Part shown: positions 25,269-34,600 of the stretch, in pieces
Position numbering within the stretch: the stretch's first letter is position 1
How the letters are laid out: every line of letters starts with the position of its first letter
Assembly: GCA_031421635.1 (NCBI GenBank)
Contig: JANOPA010000012.1
Location: forward strand, 75,506 to 139,505
Direction: 5' to 3'
Source of the DNA: JAPOKJ01 sp031421635
GTDB lineage: Bacteria; Pseudomonadota; Gammaproteobacteria; Burkholderiales; Burkholderiaceae_E
DNA length: 64,000 nucleotides
Notes under the pieces: model-generated
Seen by the model: only the letters and a program-made list of their open reading frames with translations
What the model was told of the DNA's origin: nothing
Database searches by the model: none
Program-made: the position numbers and the translations under genes

Positions 25269-27356
25269 CTAGAAGCCACTTTCGCGCACGAAGACGGCAG
25301 CAAGTGCCGTGCCCCACTGCATCAATAAACTTCTCTCTGCCCCGGCAATCGCGACCGAGCCCATCGCGGTACTACTGCGGTTGATGGGCTGGTCGAGCTT
25401 CAAGCGAACCCGATACAAGGCATCTCTCGGCACCAAGGCGCCATTCGCAGCGGCTTTTAACACCGGAACCCGGCCACCCCGGTCGGTGGCCAACATCGGG
25501 TCCGGAAGGGCTTGTGCGCGAGTTGAATCTATCGCTACCACCGTTGCACTGAGAGGTTCGTCCAAGGTGTTACGCCAGAAAAACTTGGCGGGTGCCCCAA
25601 CCTTGATATTTTCAAGATCACGCTGCTCAACCAAGGCATCGATAATCCACTGCTTCGGATCGATCAGAATGGCAATGGGCTGGTTAGCATTGACCCAGGT
25701 TTCCGATTGAATTTGGCGATCACGGTCAACTACTTTGCCATCAAACCCGGCCACCAACTTCAAGCGTTTCAGTTCATCCTTTTGCGCTTCAAGCTCGGCG
25801 AGTTGCTCGGCTCTTTGCTCGGCAAAAACGTTACGCTTTTCGGCACCATCCACCCGCCCCACCGACTGGTCCATCTGCAAGGCCAAGGAATCGGCCGCAA
25901 GACGGGATTGATTTGCCTTGGTTCGGGTATCAGGCGAATCGAGCACGACCAAGGTATCGCCTTTCTTTACGAAACCATCAGGACGAACCTCCAGTACCCG
26001 TGCCGGGAAAGGGCTGTAAATTACTTGCTGATTCTCTGCATGGAGCCAGGCTTCGCCGTGCACCTTGAGCCGCCAAGGCAGCGCCAACATCACGACACCG
26101 GCCAGCAGCACAGCGAGCATTAATAATTTCCTGACCATGCCTGTCTCCTGCCGTCTTTGTATCCAAATTTTGAGCTCCCCCCATACGGGTCTGGCAATAA
26201 ACCAAAGCACTTCGACGACGAACAGGAAAATTCCTAGGGCCTTGAAGAAGAACACATAAACTGCAATGGCAATACCGGTAAATACAACCAAGCGGTAAAG
26301 CCAAGTAATGAGTGCAAAGCCTATCAATAAGCGACGCATGCGTGGCTCAAACAACTCCGGATCGGACTCCTTCCAGCCAAGCAGCAAGCGTCGCATCCAG
26401 GCGCGTGCCATAGCGAAGCTGCGAGCGTGCAGGTTGGGTATATCCAATGCATCAGACGCTAAAAAGTAACCGTCAAAGCGCATAAAGGGGCTAGCGTTAA
26501 TTCCAATGGTAATGATCCAACTGGTGGTCGCTAAAAAGAACAACGCACTTCGCAAGGAACCGTCTTCCGTCAGACTCCAAGCGAGTGTCGCGAAGCCGGC
26601 CAGCATAAATTCGGACAAGACACCGGCCGCCGCAATATGAAAGCGAGCGCGCCGATCAGAGAGTTTCCAGGACTCGCCAGTATCGGTATACAACATGGGC
26701 CACATGACAAGAAACGCGACACCCATATGGGCCACTCTCACACCATAGCGAGTGGCCGTGACAGCGTGCCCCATTTCGTGCAGTGTCTTCGCAAAAATAA
26801 GCGCTGCCAAATAACCGGCCAGACCAGCGGGGGACATAAAATCTTCGAAGGTATGGAGAAAAACATCCCATTGCCGCGCGACCAAGGTGAGGCCGAGAAG
26901 GGTGGCCAGCACGGCAAACATCACGAACCAGCGCCGGTATATGAAACCAATCAGCGGAGTCAGCACATTCAGCAATTTTTGCGGATGCACAAGCGGCACC
27001 CTGAAAAACAAATAGTTATGCAACAACCATTTCCATTTCGAGAGCTGATGACTATCCGCAATACGGCTGAGCGTGGCTACCCCTTGCGGATCCGCCGCCC
27101 GCATCAATTGATGTTGCTGAAAGAAGCCAATGACCTTGATTACATCATCAGCTTCCGCAGCGAGCGGAGTTTCGTTTTCAATGGCTTGGGCGATCCGTTC
27201 GGGGTCTTGCATTGGCCAACGCGACAAGACTTCAAATTCCAGCCAACCAATTTGAAAGAATCGGTTGGTCACAGGATCCTGCACCATCCAGGACGGCGAA
27301 CCGTCTTTGTTGCTGGCGGCGGGAAAGAGTCGAAGATCTTCTCTCAGGGCAATCAT
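25269..27356 (-). CDS. PqqD-like / M50 zinc metalloprotease / HlyD fusion (cluster 2)
   Basis: This 695-aa inner-membrane protein is paralogous to the one at 6857-9004. The N-terminal domain (WMVQDPVTNRFFQIGWLEFE) resembles PqqD/winged helix. The M50 core has HEMGH at 193-197 and NASPFMRFDGYF at about 287-298. Several membrane segments follow, and a HlyD-like half starts near residue 430 (VIYSPFPARVLEVRPDGFVKKG) with a coiled coil and barrel. The catalytic residues are intact. It is the last gene of the minus-strand cluster, 33 nt after the GAF-HlyD gene. Its stop converges on the small secreted protein gene across 80 bp without a recognisable terminator. Confidence 0.88.
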   Translation of the reverse strand: MIALREDLRLFPAASNKDGSPSWMVQDPVTNRFFQIGWLEFEVLSRWPMQDPERIAQAIENETPLAAEADDVIKVIGFFQQHQLMRAADPQGVATLSRIADSHQLSKWKWLLHNYLFFRVPLVHPQKLLNVLTPLIGFIYRRWFVMFAVLATLLGLTLVARQWDVFLHTFEDFMSPAGLAGYLAALIFAKTLHEMGHAVTATRYGVRVAHMGVAFLVMWPMLYTDTGESWKLSDRRARFHIAAAGVLSEFMLAGFATLAWSLTEDGSLRSALFFLATTSWIITIGINASPFMRFDGYFLASDALDIPNLHARSFAMARAWMRRLLLGWKESDPELFEPRMRRLLIGFALITWLYRLVVFTGIAIAVYVFFFKALGIFLFVVEVLWFIARPVWGELKIWIQRRQETGMVRKLLMLAVLLAGVVMLALPWRLKVHGEAWLHAENQQVIYSPFPARVLEVRPDGFVKKGDTLVVLDSPDTRTKANQSRLAADSLALQMDQSVGRVDGAEKRNVFAEQRAEQLAELEAQKDELKRLKLVAGFDGKVVDRDRQIQSETWVNANQPIAILIDPKQWIIDALVEQRDLENIKVGAPAKFFWRNTLDEPLSATVVAIDSTRAQALPDPMLATDRGGRVPVLKAAANGALVPRDALYRVRLKLDQPINRSSTAMGSVAIAGAERSLLMQWGTALAAVFVRESGF

Positions 27357-27389
27357 GTTCTTAGCGCTTAGATGCTCTTCAGTGCGGGT

Positions 27390-28742
27390 TTAAAGCCCGG
27401 TAAGCTCACGCAATGAGGCGAGTGGGCGACGGAACAAATAATAGCCGAGAGGCGCTTTCTCAGAGTAAATTTTAGCCGTGCCGCGCAGACCTACCCGCGC
27501 CAGAGCGCGCTCTTCCTCCGTTTTCAAATCTAGTTTGCCGCGTAGTCGATAAGCGCTGATTCCATCGGGAGATTGCACGGCCTGATAGCTCGTCTGGGTT
27601 AATGTTGCTTCCAAGGGTTTTAAGGGCGCAACTTGCAGGTAGAGCTTGATGGCGGCACCGGCTTCAATATTCAGTGCATCGGAAACGGGCAGCCAAATCA
27701 GCACGCCGGCATCTTTCGGATCGGCCAGCAAGGCAATGCGTTCACCCGTCACCACGGGCTTGCCTTGCCAATCATTAATATCGCCAAACACAATAACGCC
27801 TTGGCCTGGCGAGCGTACTTCAACCCTTTTCAGGAGGTCGTCTACGGAAGCGACCTCCGCCAATTTTTCGGCAACCTTGCCGTTCAAAGCCGCCAATTCT
27901 GAGCGGCTTTGGTCGCTACTGAACGCCTTTTGCTCGGCAGCTAAAGCATCGGATCTCGCGACTTGAAGTTGCTTCAGGGCGACTTCTTTGCGGTTTTTTA
28001 AGGTCGTCTCGTCCAGCGTGAACAGCAATTCATTTTGTTTAACCTCTTGATTGGGTTGAACCGAAAAACTTTTGATCACACCGTCAATGGGTGCGGAAAT
28101 CGCGAGCGCATCGAGCGCAATGACCTCGGCAGGTGCGAGCACCGATAAACGAACCGGAATGAACATTGACGCAATGGCAAGCGCCACCAAGACCCACACC
28201 ACAAAGCGCGAGGCCTTGCGAACCATGGCCTTGCGTTTGGGCACTAGCGCGGCCCAGGCGAAGGCGTAGGCAGAAAAACCGCGCAAGGCGATTTCTTGTG
28301 CAACATCTGGCGGAGCTTCTTCAAGTGCGTAGGCAGCCACGCCCAACTTTCGGCCATCGAGTGTTTTGACCGGCATGGCGTAAATGAGTTCAGGCATCCA
28401 CTCCTTCCAGCCTTCTTTCATGTCGGCAGGAACATCGTCGATGTTGAGAAAATCAGGATCGTTATCGAGTTTCTCTGCCAGTAGTCGACCGAGTTTTTTG
28501 AGCCACAGCGTGAGCGGTGATTCGTCGCCCAGTTGGGCTAGACCCGATACAGCACGCAAGCGCGCTTTGGCGCCATCGAGCTGCCATACAAAACCCTGAC
28601 GATATGGAAAAAGTTGGTAGGTTTCATTAGCGATCGTGAACCACAGGTCGCGCAGCGTTTTCGCAGCGCGTGTGCGCTCCTGAAGATGCGCGTAGACCGA
28701 AAGATAGTGCGCTAGACGACTGGGGTCTTGCGGGGCGTTCAC
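27390..28742 (-). CDS. GAF-like domain - transmembrane - HlyD-type adaptor fusion (cluster 2)
   Basis: This 450-aa protein starts at a GTG that overlaps the preceding stop as GTGA. Residues about 20-170 are a cytoplasmic GAF-like domain (TLRDLWFTIANETYQLFPYRQG). One membrane segment lies at about 179-196 (FVVWVLVALAIASMFIPV). A periplasmic HlyD part follows with ISAPIDGVIKSFSVQPNQEVK, a hairpin, and VRSPGQGVIVFGD. It has the same architecture as the 5034-6860 protein but without the extra N-terminal region of about 150 residues. It is a likely inner-membrane adaptor whose assembly or gating could respond to a cytoplasmic ligand; that role is inference. Confidence 0.85.
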   Translation of the reverse strand: MNAPQDPSRLAHYLSVYAHLQERTRAAKTLRDLWFTIANETYQLFPYRQGFVWQLDGAKARLRAVSGLAQLGDESPLTLWLKKLGRLLAEKLDNDPDFLNIDDVPADMKEGWKEWMPELIYAMPVKTLDGRKLGVAAYALEEAPPDVAQEIALRGFSAYAFAWAALVPKRKAMVRKASRFVVWVLVALAIASMFIPVRLSVLAPAEVIALDALAISAPIDGVIKSFSVQPNQEVKQNELLFTLDETTLKNRKEVALKQLQVARSDALAAEQKAFSSDQSRSELAALNGKVAEKLAEVASVDDLLKRVEVRSPGQGVIVFGDINDWQGKPVVTGERIALLADPKDAGVLIWLPVSDALNIEAGAAIKLYLQVAPLKPLEATLTQTSYQAVQSPDGISAYRLRGKLDLKTEEERALARVGLRGTAKIYSEKAPLGYYLFRRPLASLRELTGL

Positions 28743-29548
28743 TGCGCCTGCGAGAATTTGGCCGAGCCGCTCATGCCGGCCAAGAGTTCGGAATAGGCGC
28801 CGTTGACCTGGCCTTCAATTTCAATCGACTGGCTGACTGCATCGACCCGTCCATTCACTGCGGTGACCGAGGCAGGATATGATTTTCCAGTTTCATCGAT
28901 ATGCACCATAAACTTGGTGCCAGGCTTGAGCCAAGTGAGCCACTTGGACGGTGCGTTGAGGCGAGTTTTAAGCGAACCCGCACTCACGATGTCCACCAAG
29001 GGCGCGCCGACGTTCACACTTTGGAATTCACGAATGTGCAGCTTTACGATTCGCCCTGAGAAGGGTGCGGGAATACTGCACAGACGTATTTGAGTCTTCG
29101 CGTACTCGATCTGTGCCCTAGCCTTGTCGGCGGCAGAAGCGGCCATCGACACTTCGACTTCACCCGCTGCCCTAAGTTCGAAGAGGCGTTTTTTGGCATC
29201 GAGATTTTCTTTGGCTGAGTTGTACTCAGCTTCGGCAATTCTTAACTTGGCATCATGCTCGGAGCACTCCATGCGAATGACCGGTTGACCTGCTCTAAAC
29301 GAGGTTCCAATTGACCCTGCGAGTGAATTAACTCGGCCCACCATTTGAGAGACCAAGGTTGTCTCCTGCGCAGGAACAAGGAGGACCCTCGGTGTTTGCG
29401 AGGCCACGGAGGCACCGCCCGCTCCCTGCACTGTTTGGGCATTTAGTCCAGAAACCCCTCCGAGCGCGCCTAAAACTACAGCGGCCGCCAAGGACAACGT
29501 CACCCTGCGCAAACACACAGTTGCGAAAACTGAGTCAGCAGCGGCCAT
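28739..29548 (-). CDS. Secreted HlyD-type periplasmic adaptor (cluster 2)
   Basis: This 269-aa protein starts at ATG 29548, preceded by AAGGA. The ORF is open further upstream but that would overlap the tolC-like gene. A signal peptide ends near GLNAQ. The adaptor body shows PAQETTLVSQMVGRVNSLAG, a coiled coil, and CSIPAPFSGRIVKLHI as the second lipoyl half. Three cysteines are present in or next to the signal and body. The gene lies 26 nt after the TolC-like gene and its stop overlaps the GAF-HlyD start, so the three form one translational unit. It corresponds to the 11065-11943 protein. Confidence 0.87.
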   Translation of the reverse strand: MAAADSVFATVCLRRVTLSLAAAVVLGALGGVSGLNAQTVQGAGGASVASQTPRVLLVPAQETTLVSQMVGRVNSLAGSIGTSFRAGQPVIRMECSEHDAKLRIAEAEYNSAKENLDAKKRLFELRAAGEVEVSMAASAADKARAQIEYAKTQIRLCSIPAPFSGRIVKLHIREFQSVNVGAPLVDIVSAGSLKTRLNAPSKWLTWLKPGTKFMVHIDETGKSYPASVTAVNGRVDAVSQSIEIEGQVNGAYSELLAGMSGSAKFSQAQ

Positions 29549-29574
29549 AGAGTCCTTTTGTTTGATACTCAGAT

Positions 29575-31482
29575 TCAGTTCTTTTGAATCGTCACGGTTT
29601 CCGCAAATTTTGCTTCGCCGGTATCCATCCATTCTGATAGAGCTGAGCTGTGAGCCGTTAATGCGGATTGAGACATCACGGCGAGAGACTGAACAAGCGA
29701 ATCGCCAGGCAGATCGCTCGTGTAACGACCCTTGCCCGCGATCATGCCACCTGGCTTTCTAACCACCATCTCCCAGGTCGCACGCGAAGTTGAACCCTTA
29801 CTGGGAGCAAGCACTGTTTTAATATCAATCGTCCACGCATCAGGCCCGGCGGGGACCACTTGAATATTCATCTTGGCGAGCGCCTCTATCATCGCAAGGG
29901 TCACCGCGCTGGTTTGTTCGCGGTCCTTCAAGCCGGAAAGATTGATCGCCACTGCAGGCATGGCAGGCACAACCGCCGCCGAGCGTCCAAAGGTGGCGCT
30001 TTGCCAATCGATAATGGAACGCTTGATGACATCGGCAAGCTGTGCAACGCTAGCGCCTCGCTCCGCCGGTGCAATGTCATAACCCACTGAGTTAAACAGC
30101 CGACCCCAGGCCGCCTGAGCGTTTGAGTAAGCTATGTGGCGTTGATAGTTCGACAGCAAGGCGCGGGCTTCGGTGCGAATCACTTCTAGCTCAGAATCCA
30201 CACGTGAGGTCGCCGAAGCTTTCGCATAGTTCGCCAGCCTTTGATCCACATTCGCGCTATCAACCGTAGTACCGAGTTCGTCTTTGGCAAGTCCATAGCG
30301 CAACGAGGCAACACGCACTTGCGTAAGTACGGCCATGGCTTGGGCCATACGACGGGTGTCATCCAATTGCTTTTGCGCCTCTTGACTTCGTTTTACCGTG
30401 GGGATCGAGGCCAACTTAAAAAGATTGGCCGAGAGCCTAAAGCCCGTGTCGATCCAGTTTTTGTTGAGCAATAAGCTATTCGAATCACGTTGCAGGTTCA
30501 TATTGAACTCAACGCCGGGAAGCAGCGAGACAATGGCGCGCTTGGCATCATTCGCACTGATGCGCTTGCGATAGTCTTCTTCGCGAAGTTCCGGGCGCTG
30601 GTTTAGAGCCATATCTTCGAGCGAGCTAATATTGGCAGGCAAGGGAGGCAGAACATCTTCGGCTTCATCGGCCAATACAAACTCTTCACCGGGACGCAAG
30701 TTCATCAAGGTCGCCAACTCAGCCTTGGCCAGCTCGAGATCCTGACGACGCACTTGCAAGAGTGTGGTGGAATCCAACAGAGCCCGCTGATAGGCCAGCG
30801 CTTGCGCCTGCGGCAAAAGGCCCTGCTGTTCAATTTGACGAGCCCGAGCCAAGGCGAGGTTGGAGCGCTGCATAAGCGAGTCCATTTGTCCGAGCAAACG
30901 CTGCGCGCCTAGAGCCCGCCAAAACGCAGTGCGGGTGTCCTGCATTAAATTCTGCATGACTTTGCGCTTGCGCTCTTCCGCAATGAGTACTTGGTCGGCC
31001 GCAATTTTGGCGCGATAGTAGGAGACGCCGAAATCGAGAATATTCCAGGCAAACTCAACGTTGGCCAGGCGGCGGGTACTGTCCACGGTTTGAGAGGCAG
31101 TGGTTGAGGTCGTTCCGCCCGGGATCAAGCGGGAGTATCCGCCTTGATCGTTATTGCGATGGGTATATCCAGCATTGGCCAGGAGGCGCGGAAACATTTC
31201 CCAGCTACTGACATCGAGCAGACCCTGCGCGACGGCCTCTTCCATTAGGCGTACCCGATATTCCAAGTTGTACTTGAGGGCTCGCGCTGCAACTTCGGGG
31301 AAGCCCATGGCACCACGGATTGCCTCTTGGTCGGCAAACATTTTTGACTTGTCTTCCGCAACCCGACGTCCGACTTCTTCTTTGTCGATAGCGACTGGTG
31401 ACACCGTGCAAGCGCTCAACATGACGGCTGCAGTTATGGCAGCAATGGTTGTGAGCACCCGTTGTGGGTACATAAGACTCAT
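29575..31482 (-). CDS. TolC-like outer-membrane channel lipoprotein with C-terminal extension
   Basis: This 635-aa outer-membrane factor has a signal peptide with lipobox LSAC near residue 25. The repeated outer-membrane efflux domain spans about 60-470 (FPEVAARALKYNLEYR, ARARQIEQQGLLPQAQALAYQR, ELATLMNLRPGEEF, NQRPELREEDYRKRIS). About 160 further residues (AVAINLSGLKDREQTSAVTL ... KFAETVTIQKN) form an extra domain not found in ordinary TolC. It is the only outer-membrane channel in the adhesin clusters and is presumably the exit pore for the two giant proteins. It starts 135 nt after the 2334-aa protein gene with no clear terminator between, so read-through is likely. Confidence 0.88.
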   Translation of the reverse strand: MSLMYPQRVLTTIAAITAAVMLSACTVSPVAIDKEEVGRRVAEDKSKMFADQEAIRGAMGFPEVAARALKYNLEYRVRLMEEAVAQGLLDVSSWEMFPRLLANAGYTHRNNDQGGYSRLIPGGTTSTTASQTVDSTRRLANVEFAWNILDFGVSYYRAKIAADQVLIAEERKRKVMQNLMQDTRTAFWRALGAQRLLGQMDSLMQRSNLALARARQIEQQGLLPQAQALAYQRALLDSTTLLQVRRQDLELAKAELATLMNLRPGEEFVLADEAEDVLPPLPANISSLEDMALNQRPELREEDYRKRISANDAKRAIVSLLPGVEFNMNLQRDSNSLLLNKNWIDTGFRLSANLFKLASIPTVKRSQEAQKQLDDTRRMAQAMAVLTQVRVASLRYGLAKDELGTTVDSANVDQRLANYAKASATSRVDSELEVIRTEARALLSNYQRHIAYSNAQAAWGRLFNSVGYDIAPAERGASVAQLADVIKRSIIDWQSATFGRSAAVVPAMPAVAINLSGLKDREQTSAVTLAMIEALAKMNIQVVPAGPDAWTIDIKTVLAPSKGSTSRATWEMVVRKPGGMIAGKGRYTSDLPGDSLVQSLAVMSQSALTAHSSALSEWMDTGEAKFAETVTIQKN

Positions 31483-31617
31483 TTTTTATTCCCGTGGCTA
31501 ATTTTGTTTCTAGGCTTCTTGAGGTCTTAGCGCCTCGCATATCCAAAGACTTACTGCTTTCTACTGACTACTTAAAACGTACAACTTAATACTGATTACT
31601 TAATAATCGAACGGCGT

Positions 31618-34600
31618 TCAACAGACATTCTGAACGATAGGCTTAGCCTTCATTTTCACCGGAATCTTCATTCGCTTTTTCTCGGTGGTCAACATCTCAG
31701 AAAAATTCTGGGTCTTTGGACCCAATTTCTCTTCAGCGAGAGCGCGCTTTACCGCCTTTGGCTTCATTTTAACCTTTGGCTTGTCCGGCTCACAGTCATC
31801 CTCTTCTTTTTGCGGACGTTCCGCCTTCGCTTTGCCAACGTCCGCCTTTGCGATGCGGATGTCGCTCACGTCACTGGCTTTCACCGCCAAGCTGTTGAAG
31901 GGATCAAAGAGGCTTCGGTCCTGAAGTTGTGTCACCCGCAAATCATCTGCTTGTCGGGCCATGCCGGACTGGGCAACAGCGTTGCCCACGAAAGCGCTAT
32001 TCGACGGCGTGGCACCCGTGGGCACAAAAGGAACACTCTCTGCTTTCGGCGGGACGGGTACAGGGGACGGAACCTGCCCCGGAGGTACGGGGCGCACATT
32101 GATGGCAATCGAACCAGGATCACTTCCGCCTCGTCCATCGCTGGCAACATAAGTTAAAGCACCGGCATTCAACAAGCCCTGAGCATTGGGCGATCCACCC
32201 AGGTTAGGGGACGGGACAAATTGAAGTTGTTGCAACTGCGCGGGCATTAATGTGTCGCCCACTGCGAGCGCGACGGGAATGCCGCCCACAACGGGCCTAT
32301 AGAAGGTTCCTTGAGTCGCCGCATCCGGCAGGCTCGTGATTGTCACCGTTAAGGTACTGGTTGGCTGATCAGGGTCGCTTGGAAGTGCCACACCAGTCCC
32401 CATACCCGAGGTGTCGGTCAAGTTATTAAGGACGGACTGAGGGCTGGTCAATCCAACCCCTTGGGTGACAATAAAAACTTGATCAGGTGCGATGGGCGGT
32501 AAGTTGGCTGGTACAACAATGGCGATGCTGCCATTGGCGGTGGCACCCGTAACATCCGTAACCTTGTAGCCGAGAGTCCCGGCTGGGATGCTCCCGTCCG
32601 GATTAGGTGTACCGGTTAACGCTGGACTGGGCACAAAACACAACTGTTGCAATTGGGCAGGCGTGAGCAGGTCTCCAACGCTGAGCGGTACTGCACCAAA
32701 CGCGCCTGGGCGATAAAACACACCCTGACCTGCGGAAGGTAGGCTTTGGACTTGAATCTGCAAAGTATCATTGGGTAGGTCAGGGTCGGTAGGACCCTGC
32801 ACGGCCGTTAACTTTGCACCGGGCGAAGTCAACGTGACATCGCGCGCTACGGTGAACACTTCGTTAGGCGCAAGTGGAGGGTCGTTTACTGGCGTGATAT
32901 TGAAACTAATTCGGTTCGGTGCCGGGTCAAACGCCGGTCCATTTACGTCGCACACACTAAAATTAAACCCAGGATTTCCGCCGAGTAGCGCGCTATTAGC
33001 ATTCGCGGCAGGCGTGAAGACGATTTGGTTAATGCTTGCAACAGGAATAATTTGATCGACGGTGATAGCGACGCCGTTGAAGCTCAGTAAGCCACTGGCG
33101 GCGATGGGTAAGCTATCAATTCGAACCGCTTTGAAACTGTCACCGGCATCGGGATCCGAGAATCCGAAATCAGTTGCGGTGAGGCGGATCGGTGGCGCGT
33201 CTTCAAGAATCGTGAAGGTTTTATCCGTGCCGGAGGGAGGTTCGTTCTGACCGTTAATCGTGATGATCAAGGTGGTTGTTGCGCTCGCCAATTGACTATC
33301 GCACACCGTGTAGGAGAACGTATCGGTGAGCGTTTGCGTGCCGTTGAGTGCCCGCACGGCAGGGTCATTGGCGTTCACTGTATAGCTATAGGAGCCGTCC
33401 GCGTTCAGCCGCACTGAGCCGTAGGCTCCGGCGATCGAGGAGGCCACGCCCCCTGAGATTGGCCCCGCAACGGTTCCAGACTGAACCCCCTGCACCTTCA
33501 GAACCTCGCCAGCATCTACGTCAGTATCGGCCTGGTCTCCTGACGACCCTCCGGTCACTGCATTGCCTGTCTTCGGCGCGCTGGCATTGGCGTTGATGGA
33601 ATTCGCATCAGGACGGGCGATCGGCCCATCGTTCGTACCGGTGATATGAATGGTAATCGTGGTCGTATCGCGATTCGGAGTGGGGCCGCCGTCACTAATG
33701 GTGTAACTAAACACGTCATCTACAGTGCTCCCTTGAGGGATGGTCTGGGCGCTAGCGTTGGGCGTGTAACTATAGCTGCCGTCCGGGCTCAGCACCAGGC
33801 TGCCGTACAGGCCGGGAATTGACGTTCCTACACCCGTACTTAAATAAGTATTGGCAAGATCTGCGGCATTTCCTGGGGCGACACCCACCACCGTGAGCAC
33901 ATCGTTGTCAATATCGAAGTCCGCCACATCTCCCGGCGGATTCGCACCCGGGCTCGTACGCACGGCATTACCGGTCAAAGACAACGCTGGACCTGGATTA
34001 GGCTCGACGATGGTTTGCTCATCAGGTCGCGCCTCGGTGGGATCGGCGATGTTATTGATAGTGAGGCTAATAATCTCGGTGGCACTTAGGTTGTCGGCAC
34101 CGGGCTCGAAAGGAATGCCATTGCCTGCCGGCAAATCACCCCCATTGCCACGATCATTCATGGTGACGCTAATTTGCGCCGGACCAAAATAGTTGGCCGT
34201 GGGTTTGTAGCAAAGCGTGGCGAGGAGTGCGTTGATGTCGGCACGGGTGCCCGTCAAACTGAGTGTGGAGCTCAAATCGCCAGCAATCAATACACCATTT
34301 AGGGTTGCATTGTTAGCAACTCCAGCCACACCAATATCGAGAATGCCCTGGGTCGAGGTAATGATGACATTTTGGCTCGACGGATCGTGAGAATCTGGAT
34401 CGCCCACCGTGATTAAGCCTGCATGGGTCAGAGACCCGACCGTGCCGGACCCACCATCGAAGCACAGCGTTTGGTCTTCATCAAACGTGATGCTCGAAGA
34501 CGGCAGGATCACCGTCGGGGTTTCATTGATCTGCACGAAGGCGAAGTCATTGCCGTCCAGCTTGGCGCCATTGGGCAAGGTGAGAGCAATGACCTGATTG

